A stretch of DNA of 64,000 nucleotides from Blepharisma japonicum (taxonomy: Eukaryota; Ciliophora; Heterotrichea; Heterotrichida; Blepharismidae), in assembly GCA_949751835.1 (NCBI GenBank), contig CATKHK010000114.1, positions 59,256 through 123,255 on the forward strand, written 5' to 3'. Made by a program: the position numbers and the translations under genes. Position 1 is the first letter of the stretch; each line of letters opens with the position of its first letter. Below the pieces are notes generated by a model that made no database searches, was not told where the DNA came from, and worked only from the letters and a program-made list of their open reading frames with translations. Shown piece by piece: positions 1 through 14,600 of the stretch.

Positions 1-1069
1 GCAGTAATTAAATACTGAAAAAAGGAGTAAATTATAAAAATGGATTTTAGTATTTTTTCCAGACTGTGCGTGAAGATGGTGGCAAATTTATGAATTTATT
101 AAATATAATGTGGCTTAACTGAAGTTATTAAATTATGAAAGAGGGTATTTAATAATAGTTATAAAAGAGAATATATTAGAAATTATTATTCAAACTTGAG
201 AGGCTCTTTTTGTTTGATAAAGTTAATAGAAATTTTTCATAAAGCGAGCTTAAAAATTCAATTGATGGAGTTGATTAATAGATTAATTTTTATGATAGAA
301 ATTTAAAGAAAATTATATTAGAGTCTAAAATTAGGGAATTAAAGGTTAAATAAATAATTTATTGTTTAGTTTAATAAGTTAAGCTTTAATCAAAAGAAAA
401 ACTTTTTAAAATATTCAAATTTACTTACACTCCTCAAATTGTCCAAATTTATGTTTTTCCATATCATCAAAAATTCAGAGGTTTTCTCATGCGAAATCCG
501 TTCCACTTGTTAAGTCATAATCCTTCCTTATCTCCTATCCATTTACTTTCTTTATACATAGCTACCAAGATTTCAATTGAATTCCATATGTCTTCCAAAA
601 TACTTCTAAGTTCATTTTATAGACAATGTTCTAGTATCTGAATTTTTTATTAGCGAAAATCAGATAGCACATAATTATGATATTTTTCGTTCTTTCTGCA
701 CTCTCTGTCTTTTTCTTTCTGCTTTTTCTTTTGTTTGTATTTTTTCTTCCAAAATAGCTAAGAAATCTATATTAATTATTAAGTAGCATTTTATAAATGA
801 TTTTAAATTTTAAATTTTGACTTTTATAAGGCTTGCTTTAAAGAATATTTTTAACTATAATTTTTTCGGATTGGACATATAGGGTAGCAAATTTTATGGG
901 TTTACTAGAGCTAATGCTTTGAATTTATTGATAATATATTTATAACAGAATAATTTACTTAATTCTAATGATCTCTTTTTAATTCTCATTATGGTCAGAT
1001 AATTTAATACTTTATTATTTCGTTAAAATTTCCTAGCTTATTCGTATAAAAATTGCATAATGATATACA
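1..1069. other. AT-rich stretch with broken coding-like fragments, no intact gene
   Basis: No complete gene is visible. On the minus strand two stretches stay open with coding-like composition when TGA is read as Trp: about 675-770 (rich in Lys, Glu, Arg and Gln) and about 370-520. They are in different frames, lack a clear start and are separated by TAA/TAG codons. They may be remnants of one decayed minus-strand gene, but I cannot name a family and chance is not excluded. Confidence 0.3.
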
Positions 1070-1606
1070 ATGAATTTACCAATCCTAAATGAAAAAGCGT
1101 TTGAAGCTTATAAGAAGATAATGCCTTCCTCTTCAATTAGGCAATCATCACCTATCAAAACAATTCATTCTAATCGTCATTTTTCTCAAGACTCTCTCAG
1201 GAAGCAAAGCACAAGTAAAACTGAATTGAGAAGAGAAATGAGCCCTGTCAAATCTAAAAATGCAAAACAACGAAGCTCAAGCTACGTTAACTTAAAGGTT
1301 CTTTCTAAGCCAATTTTGGGAAAAATGAATATAGAAAGAAACAGTTGGCTCGAGACAAATCCAGAACCAATTAAGCGACTTAGCCCAAAATATAACTCCA
1401 CTCAATTATATGAACCAATCGGAAAACTTTGAAAATCCAAAGGAATAGACATAGAAAGCTCAAATGCGGCTCAGAAAATGCTTGAAAATCTTAGAAAAAA
1501 GCTTATATTAACCAAAAATCATCAACTCAGAAAATCAACTGTAAATGTTCTCGCTTCAGTTTATAAAGTAAGCCCTGAAAAACTAATTAAACATAAACAA
1601 TTATAA
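1070..1606 (+). CDS. hypothetical basic protein, 178 aa
   Basis: I do not recognise this protein. It runs from ATG 1070 to TAA 1604-1606 with one in-frame TGA (1430-1432) read as Trp; a standard-code reading would truncate it to 120 residues. It is rich in Ser, Lys, Asn and Pro, with Ser-Pro/Lys stretches (SSPIK, MSPVKSK, RLSPKY) that look like disordered, phosphorylatable sequence, and a Leu/Lys-rich, probably helical C-terminus. There is no signal peptide or membrane segment. It lies upstream of and on the same strand as the calcineurin-B-like gene, about 200 bp away. Function unknown; it could be a cytoskeletal or basal-body-type linker, but that is a guess from composition only. Confidence 0.6.
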
Positions 1607-1814
1607 TTTCATTTCTCTTATGCTTATTTAAACGCAGAATTTAAAATTTAATCAAAAATATAATAATCGATTTTCCTCAAGCCTAAATTAGTTAAATTTA
1701 TCTTAAATCAAATATATACTTCTTGAAAGAGAATGTGCCTATTACACTATAAAAAATTCTTATGAAAACTTATCTTAATTTTTATAAGTATAAAATAATT
1801 CAAAATTTCAATAA

Positions 1815-2643
1815 ATGGGAAATGCATTTCGCAGCCAAACTGAGGAAGACCACATTATGGAGCTAATCCAGCTTTCACACGACTCTCTCACAGCTGAAGT
1901 GATCTATGACACAATAATGAAAACAAACTGTAACGCTAATAATAGACAGTGCTAAAGAACTAATTGGGCTTTATAAGCGTTTCACTGAGTTAGACACTCA
2001 GAAACGAGGCACCTTGACAAATCAGCAGTTTTTATCAATGCGGGAGCTCATGTATAACCCTTTCCGCCACCGATTGAGGGTTGCTTTGCCTCTAAAAAAT
2101 GAAGCGTATATAAAAGGAATTCCTTTTGCTGAAGAAGTCAAAATTGAAGGTGCTCCTGACAAAGACGAGCTATTTACTAAGGTCCTGCCAAAGCCGCCAC
2201 CTGCTACTGCTTCTTCTAAAGTAGCTCCTGAAGACGAAAAGTCTAAAATAGAGCCCCAAGTGAGCGAAAAAGAATTGAATACTGTAAAAATGGATTTTGA
2301 GTCTATTGACTTTATAAGCTACATTTCTTTTCACCAGTTTTGCTTATATTTGACTGTATTTTGCCCTAGAACTCCTATAGATACCAAAATCACATGTAAT
2401 TTTTATATAGTTTTATTTAAGCTTTATGATTTTGACGGAGACGGATCTATAAGCACTGAAGATTTAACTCAGTCAATAAAAACAATGACCCGTGAAAATA
2501 TGTCAAAACAGGACATAAAAGAAGTCGTGAGGTACATTTTTAGTGAAGTGGATACTGCAGAAAAAGGGAGTATTGACAGAGAGGAATTTCAGAAAGTTTT
2601 GTGGCTGACTGATTTTGATCAGAAAACAAGTCTATATTTTTAA
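1815..2643 (+). CDS. calcineurin-B-like EF-hand protein, two micro-introns
   Basis: Calcium-binding EF-hand protein of the calcineurin B/CBL/CIB type, 265 aa after splicing. The start MGNAFRS is a classic N-myristoylation motif, so membrane attachment is likely. Exons are 1815-1929, 1946-2395 and 2411-2643. The first intron is 16 nt (gtaacgctaataatag) and is needed to join the first exon to the long frame. The second is 15 nt (gtaatttttatatag), in frame and stop-free; removing it restores the family's FLFKLYDFDGDG loop, which is strong support for it. The best Ca2+ loop is DFDGDGSISTED; a second C-terminal hand is DTAEKGSIDREE; the N-terminal hands are degenerate. A Pro/Ser/Lys-rich insert of about 60 residues sits between the two halves. 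It ends 13 bp from the dynein stop on the other strand. Whether it partners a phosphatase, a kinase or neither cannot be told from sequence. Confidence 0.85.
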
Positions 2644-2656
2644 TTAGTTTAATAAG

Positions 2657-5600
2657 TTATATGTCAACTGAAAGCGCTCTTTTGCTCCAGTGAGATTGAG
2701 GAAGGATTGAATCAAACATGAACCAGCAGTCAAGCTTTTCGTGGAAAAGTGGGCAGAAGATTTGATTTCAGAGATGGTGGGTTGATTTTGTCTTGGTTTT
2801 GGAGGATGGAATTGACTTGCTTAAGGCTTCAGCTAAAGAATTAATTCTGGTTTCTCGAGATATTTCAGTTGTATTAGGGATAGTTGAACTGTTTGAAGCA
2901 AGATAGACAGTAAGACCTTTTGGCATTATGTCGTAGGAGCACATTACTTTGAGAATTAGAGGAGGCAATACAAATCTCAGCTCTTTGTTGTCAGCATTTA
3001 TTATAAGTCCATCTTCTAGCAGCGCATTATTAATTGATAATCCTGAAACAACCAGACCATCACGAGCTCCGTCATAAATATAGGCAGAAATGCAACAATC
3101 ATATAGATTCCAGTTATTTTTCATAGCCTCGTGCCGCAAATACAGCCATAAAAGCCTATAAGGGCTATAGCAAGATCTCAAATCAATAACTGGGACTTTA
3201 AAATTCAGCTCTTTTACACGGTTGAATATATGACTTAAGAAATCTTTTGAGGATTCATGAGTTCTTGAACAATAAGGTCCCTTTTTGCTCCATTCTTCAG
3301 GGATTTTTTGATTTATAATATCAGACAGAATCTGCCAATTTGCTTTGGAGATTTTAGCTGTTTTGTAATTGAGGTAAAAATAAATTTTTTCTAAATTGTC
3401 TTTTATGATAGTTGTTATATTATTGAAATCTTTTTTCTCATAAACTTCAATTATAGATATAAAATCTCCCGAATTATCAAGAGGTATTTCTGGGATCTCA
3501 GGGATCATAGCCATCAGCTCTTCTATCGTTCTAATAGCTTCTTTATAAGCCTCTGCTGCCTTTTGAGTCTGAACTGCAGCTGCATCAAGCCCAAAAACAG
3601 GTGCTGTGATTGTATGTAAAAATGGCTTAATAATCTGCAGAACCATTTTTGCATTATTTGTTTCTTGGTCTATATACCACACATGTGGCAGCCCTGCAAA
3701 CATCAAGTGATCCTGATATGGCGTACTGTCAATTAGTGCATCAATAGCTCCTTCATGGCCTATTTTTTCCATATGATAAAGAGGGTAGCTCAGCGAGCTC
3801 TTATTAGGCAGCCAAAATATCAAATTTTTCTTTTCAGTAGAAATTGTGTGCTTCAAAAAATTCAGCAAGGCGTAAACCTTATATGGATTATCATCTAAAT
3901 TCCAAAAAGTCCCAAAATTCAAGCTTACAAAGCTGACAAAATCTTTAAAGTCTGTAGTCTGCATATGCTTGATGCTCAAACTAATAGCTTCTTCTACGAT
4001 TATATGCATATCTCTTGAGGGCAAAATTTCTGATTTGTTAATAAATTTGGCACGAAGGGATAAAGCTGCATAAACCACTCCGAAATTGAATGTTAAGGCT
4101 TCTTTGAATTTTTCATGGACAAGCTCTGGGGATTGGACTTCCTGCTCGTTTTTGGCTTCTTTTGAACCCTCTTGCTGGATTTCTGGGTAAATGATAGCCA
4201 GGGCATTTTTTATTTGTTTGGAAAATAATAATGATGAAGGCAGCATTTTGGTTGATGACTTTTTATATTTAGAAGCTCTGCTAAATAAAGCTTGTGTCGC
4301 AGTAGGGTTTGATGAAATATGGAAATGATACTTATTAATAACCTTATCTCTGAAATGTATATAATAATCTTGGTCACTCGTCATATACCAATGTACCAGC
4401 TTTTCCTGGCTCGATTTCAAAGCACTAAAATGAAGCTTCAACGAGTTTTTAAACAAAAGCCACAAATGTGGAGAATTTTCCAAAGATCCTTCATGAATAA
4501 TCCATAGTCTAAAACTCGGCGATATTTCAGGGTTTTTCATGACCTCGTCTATAACAGTATAAAGCAGCTCCACCTCGATTTTATTTAAAATTTGTATATT
4601 GTCTATAATGACCCATTTCCTCATTTCTGAATTTTGGTGCAGGGTTTGGATAATTGGCCTGACGTTACTTTTCATAGCGATATCTTTTTTCTCTTTGCCT
4701 ATTTGGCCTATCATAAGGGGCTCAATGACTTCAAAAGGAATTGACATTTCTTCGCATTCGTATTTAAGCATTTCTACTGGATTTTCTTCTTCATAAGAAA
4801 TCATGATAGGGTATGCATTTGGGGTGGACTCATCTGTACTTGTAACAAGCTTGAAAACAGGGGGAGGAATATATATAAACCTATAGCCATAAGTTTCAGA
4901 TAACAGCTCAGGGATTAGCTGGGAAATTAATTCAGGCCGAAAAGCAGAATAGAGAAGCAACTTGTGAGGCATTACAACTGTATGTGGAAGACGTGAATCA
5001 CGGTACAAAGGATTTGATAGGAAAAACTTTATCTGGGAAGAGTCAATTGTAAGGTCAGGAGGCAATAAACTAGGGTATTTTTCTAGCATTTCTGAGAGTC
5101 TGTGATAGTTATCATGACTTTTAGGCTCTTCTGTAATATTTATATTAATATCTTGTAAAATTACTAAAAATTCTTTTAAGTCCAGTTTATGAGTTTCATA
5201 GTATTTATTCAGCATAATATATATCAAAAATCTATGTCTCAGATTTGTAGGCAAACTATTGCAAATCCTAACAACAATTCTATACACAATTGACCCAGAG
5301 TTTACAGCCAGCTGATCAACTCCAGGCAATTCTCCTTCTTTTTGGAACTCAGCTATACTAATATCAATCAACACAGAAAAAATGTGACTGGATATAGAAT
5401 AACACCCAAATTCTCCATTTAGTGTATCAATGGACTTTAAAATCCCATAAAGCTCATCAAGAAATCCTTGCAACTCTGCCATCAAAATAATCGGTGCATC
5501 AGTTTCACTGTGTGGCTCAAAAGTTCTGACCCTCTTATCATATACTGCAGTCGGTGACCTCACATCAAAACTTTTTGTATGGTTTTTCTTATCAAAACCT

Positions 5601-8600
5601 TCAGTATCAAAAGTATAAGCTTTTTTCCATTTTTTATATATCGCTTCTAAAGACTGCTCATCAGCCAAAATGTCTATAAAATTATCGTCAGCGATATATC
5701 TTAATAGCTCTTCTTCAGCATTTTTGCTAGCTTCTTTTGTATTTATTTCATTTCCATACTGTTTTAACTTTAATAAGTAGTCTTTATTATCGACAAGTTC
5801 AACAATTCTTGAGTATTCATAAGATTTCCAGCTGCTTGGCTCCATTAAATCCATCGAAATAAACGTCATCATTGATTTTACAAAACTATGAGGCATTTCT
5901 CTGGTACAAATATATAGTCTGAAATCCATATTAAAAGGACATAATTTGGTAGAAATTTTTATTTGTTTGGCAGTTTCTGATTTATTTCCACGCATGTTTT
6001 CAAAAGAGACTTGGGATCGTAAGGAGATAATTGGGGTCAAAACTTTGTAGATAGAAGGGGAAGGATTTATAACTAAAATAGCTTTCCCTTCAATCATAGC
6101 TTTGCTTAGTTTTTGCTCAAAACCGGCTTCAAGCATAAGAGTTTCAAGGTTTTTGGCTTCTCGTTCCTGGATAAATCGAGCTGCAACTCCATTTGTGTCG
6201 TATATTAGTGGGTAAGGAAGATCTAGCTTAAAGACTGCACTGATCGCAGCTGCGCTTTGTTTGAAAAATAAAGAGTCAGGCAAGATAAGGTTGCATTTTT
6301 CATAGAAAAATGGGTCAAAGGTAAGCTGGTGAATTAATGTTTTTTGAGATTTATGGAATTTTATTTCTTTTGCGACTAAAAATTGACAAAGCTCGTCAAT
6401 TAATGTGTCACGCTGAGGATGGCGGTAGTGGAGACCTTTAAGAAGCATGAAAGCTAGGATGATGGAGTTTCCATAAAGCTGCTCTGATTGGCCTTGGCAC
6501 TCGTTGATTTCGTGGACCCATTTCATTCTATGAGCTTTCATAGCACGAGTGAGGACGGCTGCTTTAGGTTTTTGGTTATTTATTGTTTCTATCAGTTTGC
6601 TTAGCTTTTGAATTTCGTTCTTCAAGGCTTCTCTTTCTGGCTCCAGCTTGTTCATGCTTTCCACGATTTTTGCTTTTTCTTTAGCTCTCAAGTTCTCTTT
6701 TTCTATCGGCAACAATTTTTCAGATTCCGCCCATTCATTTTCTTTAATATCATATTGCTCACTTAGTACCTTATATCTTTGGCACGTATCAATAATTCTA
6801 TATATCGCTTTAAAAGGCTTTTGCAGCCTATTTCCGCTAAAATCTCTTACTGCGGGGTGATTTAAAACTTCAGACAAATCAGGAATCGTCTCTAACTTTA
6901 TCCTCCTCAGTTTTTTTTGGGCTTCTCTATAGTTTTTCCCGAACCCTATTAATATAGGCTTAGCTACAGATTCCAGCTTCTCATGTAGAAAACTATTTAT
7001 TTTGCTAGAAGTCAGCATTGCTAATCCCATCCCCAAGACCATTATCGGCATAGGAAACGCTGAAAGCGTTTCCAGTTCTTCATAATCTTCAGGTACAACA
7101 CTTTCTACAAGTCCTTCAAAGTCTTCTTTAGCTTGTTCGTATTGCTCCAAAAATTCATCTTTTTTTGATTCATACTCTACAAAAAAATCAGCCAAAAATC
7201 CTACACTTTCGACGAACTGCAGATCAAGACCCAGCTGATGCTTGGTTTTTTCCAGATCTTGAAGCCTGGCGCTTTGGAGGGATAGCTCTTCTTCAATTTT
7301 GGTAATTCTCTCGTGGGAGTGCTCGACTTCATGGTCTAAAAATTCTGCTTTTTTAATGGCTTTGTGGAGATACTCCAGTTTCTTTTCGACTGTATCTAAA
7401 TTTTTCTGGTGAATTTTGCTGGTATAGTATGTAAATAGCTCAACTGTATATTCTGCTTCTTCTTTATCACTAGTAAGTGCTTGGTAGCGGGCAAGAAAAC
7501 CTGATAATATAGAATTATCTAGATCTGAAGCCCATTTATTTAAAAAGTCTTCTTGAATAACAAGAGCTTCCAATATAGAATAAGGCGCTTTCAATGTATT
7601 ATAGCACACAAGTCTTGATGACTTATAGAGGGGCAAGTAAAAGTACTTAAGCTTCTCTAGAACACCTTGTGGCTCATTAGGAGCTCTAGTGAACAAATAC
7701 TGCTCAGTCTCCACAATAAGAATAATCGTGATATAAGCCCTGATTTGTTCAAAAACCCACTGAATAAGCTGCTCATCCAGCAAAAATTTCAGGTTTGGGA
7801 AGTCTTTTTTCATTTTTTGGATCGCTTCTTGTATGAATTTTAAACACTGTCCTGCTTTTAAGGCACTTGCACTAGCAATATCATTAAAAATTTCTAGCAT
7901 CCCTTTAATAAATGACGTATTCAAATTGTTGTCAAGGATTGTAAATGTAATTAAAGAAGGCTTGTTTAGACAAGCTCTGTCAATAATTTTTTTAAAATTA
8001 TAACGAGCTTCTATAGGCAGCGGGAAATGAGCTCCAATCCCAAAATTTTCAAAATCATTAGTCACGAGTTCTTGACTGTTCTGGCCTTTGTTCATGTTAA
8101 ACACAGGAATGCCGAGGGTGTTACCTGCTGCAATGGCAAGAGCTCGGACCACATAAGCTTCATGAGCTGTCGTCACGATTTCACAAGGATTTCTTTGTTG
8201 TATGTCAAATAAAATATTGATATATAGGTTAATATATTTTCCAAGCAGTTTTTCAGGGGTGAAATAACATTTACAGAGATGTTTCAGCTCTTCTGAATGG
8301 GTAGTTTTTGATTTTTCTATTGCCTCGTCAAATTTATTTAGTATTAAAGCACCGATTTCTTGGTTTATTGACACATACTCGGTAGGCCCGTTATTAAGTA
8401 TAGATTTGTCAATCAAAATTGCAGATTTTTCAATGTCTTCAATATTGTCTTCATCCTGCTCAAATTCGTTGAGAAAGCCATAATAATGGTCTTGGATTAT
8501 ATCATAGATTTCGCTGATGATTCAAGCTTTTTTGTCTTCTTCTTCAGTTTCAGGAATATATCAAAACTGATCCAGAAAATAAAGCTTATTGATATAGCTC

Positions 8601-11600
8601 CACACTTTTAAGAAATCAGTCAATTCAAGGTTTTCTACCATCCTAAATTTGCCTATACATCTTAAACAATCCATGAATTTCTGCAAATTAATATTAAGCC
8701 AAGACTTTTCAAGCTCTTCAAAGTACCCTTTAAGCTTCTCATAAAGCTTTATATACGAATTCACTGTTAAATCCATAACCGAGTACATATCTTCTCCTTC
8801 TTCACTATTTTCGCTTGATGATACTGCTTCAATAGAAATTGTTTCTCTAAAAATAGTCCCGATTTCTGCATCAGAATAAGGCTCCTTATAAACAATCACA
8901 AAATTTCTCAAAGCTCTTTGGTGCAATGGCCGCTTTATTTTCCCAAACCCATGTACCGGCAATAAGACTAAATCATTGACCGTTAAAAACTGTTCATCAT
9001 ATCACCCTCCAGTCTCATTCCAAAATCTCATCATTTCATAAATATTCCCTTCAACATCCAAATTTAAATCGTCAATCACAATAAACTGCTTTACCCCTCC
9101 TGGCCCTCTTAAAAAATTGTCCCTTATATGGTCTAACGAATTTGATATCATATGCTGCACAGACCCCACAATAGTTTTTTCAGTCAGGGCTATAGACAAA
9201 ACTCCACAGTACCCTGATTCAATTTGTCGATGCAAAAGGTGCTGGATTATGCTTGTCTTGCCTGTCTGGTGATGGCCATATAAAAAAGTATGGATTTTTC
9301 TCTGGAAACAGTAGTTCAGCCAATATAAGGTTTTTCTAGAAGTTTTGGTGTAGATCATCATTATTTCGTTGCTATTAATCAGGTTTAAGGCTTCTTGGGC
9401 TTTTTTAGGCTTTATTGCTTCTCTGATGATTTCTTCATTTTTTATGGTTTTTTGTTTATGGTATTGGGTGGAGGTAGTAGGGTTGTTAAAGTTTGATTTG
9501 GGGACTAGCTCAGATTGGATAGAAAATGTGTCGTCACTTCAGGACATCCATTGATTAGTTGTAGTAGAAAAATAATAGTCAAACACAGAGTGTCCTTTGC
9601 CTTCTAGCATTCTGGATTTTAGCCCTCCTGCATAGGCATCATTAAAATTCTCCAAAATTCCGTATAAGACTTGGCTGAATTTTTCTTTGTCATCTTGGGT
9701 TAAGCAAGACCCAAGAGTATAAATTATTGCATTTATATATAAAGATTCCCACAAAAGTACAGGAGCTATAGGATTATTTTCATTGCTTTTCAGCCCAGCT
9801 ATATATTGCAATAAATTCGACATCATTTCTCCTGTTTTGTCGACTTCTTCAGGGTTATAGTTCATATTTTTGCCATTTTTAGATTTATCAAAAGAAGAGT
9901 CCATAGAAAAAGACGTGTTCGGGTTAGGCTTAAAGGTCAATTGGTTTGAATATTTTTTCTGAATAGGACTATTAAAGGTCCCTGAGTGGCTTTTGACGAA
10001 ATCGCTAGAAAGATCTTTCATTAATGCTTGAAAAAGCCTCAAAAATTGTATGATCCAGATACGATATTCTAGCTTAAAATTCAGTTTTTCGCAGGAATTC
10101 ACGAAATTGTAGAGAGGTAGCCATACTTTTTCATATTGGCTTTCGAAGAAATCTTTGTCAGAGTTTTCTATTTTTGAAGCTAAATTGTGGTATAACATTT
10201 TCGGGTCTAAATCGATGGATGAGGTACAAAAAACAGAAAAATCTGATAAATCGTGAGGGGTCAGTTTGTCAAGTTTTTCCACTTCAATAATCAATTTTGA
10301 GTCCAGGCTGAGAGGGACTTTTTTCCCTTCAGATGAAAAATAAATAGGTTTTGTCATAGAATTTAAAAGAGCGAATTCAAAGTCTATATCTTTAGAATCA
10401 ATAGCAATCCAATCATTAGCAGTGTAGCCCGTTTTCATAGGATATTTAGAAATATTAAATGTGCAGTACATCGAATGTTTTGGAGCTGTGTTTGGATTTG
10501 TCGTAAAATCCACAAGCCGATCTAGCATTTTTGCAGTAAAATCACTGCTCAGCTTATGAATGCAGAACCCTCTGGATTTCTTCAAAGCGTAAGCTCATGC
10601 GATCACAGTCAAAATTGACGTTTTCCCTGTACAAGGAGGCCCAGACACTATAACCCATTTCCTTCTTTTCACATTTATAACTAAATTCCACAAAGTCTGA
10701 CACTTTATCAACAAATTTTCTGACGGTACAATATTTAAGTCTCTCATAGCCTCAATAAATAAATTTCTATGCTTTTCCAGCCCATTGCTTTCTTTATGAT
10801 ATTCTAAATCTACCTTAAAAACTGACTGTAAAACTTCAATTAAAACGTCAATTAGCCCATCCCTCATTTCTTTTGAATATCTTTTATATATAGATTCCGC
10901 TATAATAATATTCATATCTTTTCGAGGATCTTTGTCAGCTAAATCCATTATCCTCTGCATCAGTCTTTGTAGCCCAGAAACTCCTGTAGAAAACGCAAAA
11001 ATGGTGTCAGAAAGAATAGGCCGTGTGACTGAGTAAAAGTTGGTTTCTAAGATTTTCATAGTTGTGGTTATTTTTTGGGCATATTCTTTTGCGTTTTTAA
11101 TTCCATAAGCAGCCAAGGTGTATTCCGCTACAATTGTAAAATTTGGCTCAATTAATTTTAGAGGCCTAAAAGAGCTATACATTGATTTTGGAGCCTTTGA
11201 GTTTCTTGAAGAAGTGGTACAGAATAAGCTGAATCCTGGGTTTATTTTTATAAGTCTTTCTCCTATAAGGACTTTATTATATTTTCCTTGAAGTTTTTCA
11301 TGGACATCTCGCAAGTGAAAAAGCATAGTACTAATTAAAGAAACATCAAGGTAATTTACTTCTTCTAATACTCCTCAATACCCTCCTTGGGCACAGCCTA
11401 TTAGTAAATTCATAATCACTTTATAAGTAGAAGACTCTGTGCAGCGCAAAATACAGAGAGGTTTTCCACAAATCATGGCAAGCTGCCTAAGCATGGTAGT
11501 TTTTCCAGCGTTGCTGTCACCTATAAGAATTGAGCTGTAGCCATTATGGATTGTATTGATTATGTTTAACATAGTCCTGTCTGATAGAGGCGTAGGAATA

Positions 11601-14600
11601 TATCTTTCCATATCGTGGTACTCATAGCCAAAATCCTGCACAAAATCCAAAATTTCGACTGAAATTTGGAAATTTGTAGGGAGTTTTGAGAAATCTCCTG
11701 TAAGTCTGTATTTTATAAAAGAAATTCAGTGAAAATCATCAGAAGACCCTAACAAATTGTCAATCACATTGATATAAGAAAGCAAATCTATTGAAAACTG
11801 TATAAAAAGTTTCCTTTTTCTAGCTTTTTCTTCTATTGCAAATATACCTTCTAGCGTTGTGTTATTAACTTTTCAGTTTTCTTTATGAAGAGGAGATAAA
11901 AGTTCAGCCACTTTGCTATGCAGTGCTAAATATTTTTCTCTCAAATTAGTCAACAGTGGCCTTCGTTTCTGCACAAATAAAATATCATTGATTTCATAGG
12001 AAAACTTAGCTATTTGTACAGTTTTTAAAATTTGTGGGTCTTTTACGCTCATCCATCAATTTTCATTAATAAAAGCTTCAGCTATATTTTTATTAAATTC
12101 TGCTTGAAAAGTCTTGACCAAGCTCCTTTCTAAGTCACTAACCCATTTTTCTATAGGGACTTTTCTGCTGGCTATAGAAATAGTTATTGGGTCTATCAGC
12201 TCAACATTGCAATTTTTCCTTGAAATTGTTGACAAAGAATGGGAACTGGTAGGTGCAGAAATCAAGCCAGAAAAAAGCAAGCTGAGATCTACTGGCTTGT
12301 CAAGAATAATCTGTTTTAGCATAGCTAGCAGGTTTTCAAAGACAATAAAGCTGAATCTTGCACAGGTTTCCTGCTTCCTCTTAAGCTCTCTTTTTAGCTT
12401 TTCTCTGATTGCGTCTAGTCTTTCATTGACTTCAATGATACTTTTAAACTGCCCTTCAGAAGCTGTAGAGCCAATAGAATTGCTTTGTAAAAATTCCAAG
12501 CGTTTTTGGTACATTGTGTTGATTTCTTTAATTTCGCTGGTTTCTTGTCTCATTGCTTCAGATATTTCTGGGAGAGAAAATAGCGGGTATAGGTCAAGCC
12601 ATTTATTTTGGAAATTGTTAAGGTCTTCAAGGAAATATTTTAGCTTGGAAAGTATATGCTGATTTTCAACAATCTGTGACTTAAAATAATCCACATATCT
12701 AGATGATTTCAATAGAAAACTCAGCGTTAAATGATGCTCTTTAATTATATAAAGATTTTCAACCACTTTTGTAGCAATTAAAATGTCAGGATAGTCTTCG
12801 ACAGGCTCAATATTCAGCCTTGCACTAATATCCTTATCAATTGTGTACAGCACCTGCTCTATTTCATGTTCATGCCTGGCTATCATTGAAATTTCTGTAA
12901 CCTTATCCAAATATGACGTTATTTTTTTCTCCAAAAGCTGCTGCAAAGTCTGTGATTCCAGCCTTGCAGAATCCAGCAAATCAACTTCTAGTGGCCCTAA
13001 AAGATCCCAAATCTGCTTCCAATGTCTCATAAGCATACTTTTGTCGCTTAAGCATAGAACAAATGGCAAATATTTTTCAAAAGCACTCAGCTTTGTCTGG
13101 ACTTCTATTACAACACCTAATAAAATTTGGTTCCCTGTAAATTCAGTTTCTAGCTTATTTAACAGAGAAATTCCTTCTCTCAGAGTTTCTTCTACTTGTC
13201 CAGCTTTAATGAACTTAAAAGGATGGTACATCCATGAGTTGCACCTTTCGTTCCATAACCTTACATAGCTCCAAAGCTGATAATATTTGTTAAATTCGTC
13301 CTTCATCCTTTGGATTTCAGAAAAATCTGACCTGGCAAAGCCTAAAACTTCTTCTCGCTTGTTTATTAGCTCACTTTCATTTGAGAATTCATCAATTTCT
13401 AGTATAATTTCTTTAGCCATTGCAGCATATACGTCGCCTTGGTTTATGTCATAAAGTGCTGCGAACTCAGCCATAGAATTTTTGGTGACTTTTAGCTTTT
13501 CTTTTAACTCTACAACACTTTGCTTGACGAGCTCTCGAAACATAGGAAAAAGCTTTTCTAAGGACTTTAAGGCTTCTGCACGGCCAAGCTGCAGCTTTCA
13601 ATTCCAGGATTTGGTTTCCCACCATTTCATCAAATATTCAGGGTTTCCTGCATGTTTGAAGTAATCTAAGGTTTGCATGATATAGGAAACTTGGTTTAAG
13701 TCTTCTTCGACTCGTTGGAATTCTTTGAGGTCTCCATTGTCTTCTAAATATTTTTGCATTTCTACGAACTCTTCAACTGTTGTAGGCTGGCAGTGGAGCT
13801 TTGCTACAATGGCGTCGAGCTTTTCGTAGGCTTCATTTAAGATACCAATTTGTTCGTCTTCTAGCTCTAACTTCAGATTTTTTAGCAGCTCTTGAGAGTT
13901 ATGTAAAAGCTCGCTTTTGATTAATCGTAAATCTACTTGTAATAATCCAAATTTCATCACAGTAGGTAGCTTATTTTCAAAGAAATCAATATCATCATTC
14001 AGCCTAATCATTTCATTGCGCAGCCCTGCATAATCATCAATATGTTCTTGCACTATAAACTTAAACAGCTGGTTTACCTTCATTTTCACCAAATAATCAT
14101 AACTTCTTAATATTGCCAAAAGCGAAATCGGGCCATAAAAATTGTAATGCAAAGCTTCCCTTGCCATAGTCATAAACCTGGAATATTCCGAATTTGCATT
14201 ATTTACTGAAATATGGTCATTTCAAGCTCGGTTTCTTTTAACTCTTCTAATTGTAGATATAGCTCGCAGTGGGACTTTGACGATGTCTTTAAAAGCTTCT
14301 TCAATAAATTCCAGGCTTGGGCTGAAAACCATATTAAATGCTTTGCAGTCAACTTTTAGCCAGCAGAGCTCATTATTCATTAAAGAACTTGGCTTACCTT
14401 TGGTCTCAAATATATAGTCAGGGTCTATTTTACATTCTTCATCACTTGCTAATAAATTTCTAACAGGGTCGTGCATTGAGTCTCTTTTAATATTTTGTGA
14501 GGACTGTTGTGTATTTACTCTTTTGCTTCGGCGGTGGAAAGTCTCGTCACGAGTTTTGTGCTGAAATTCTATATTATAAAGCTTCAGCCCTTGTCCTTTT

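Noticed and set aside
12114-13268. Plus-strand open frames of 182 and 141 codons
   Set aside because: They are antisense shadows of the dynein tail, caused by its codon usage; no domain or start context.
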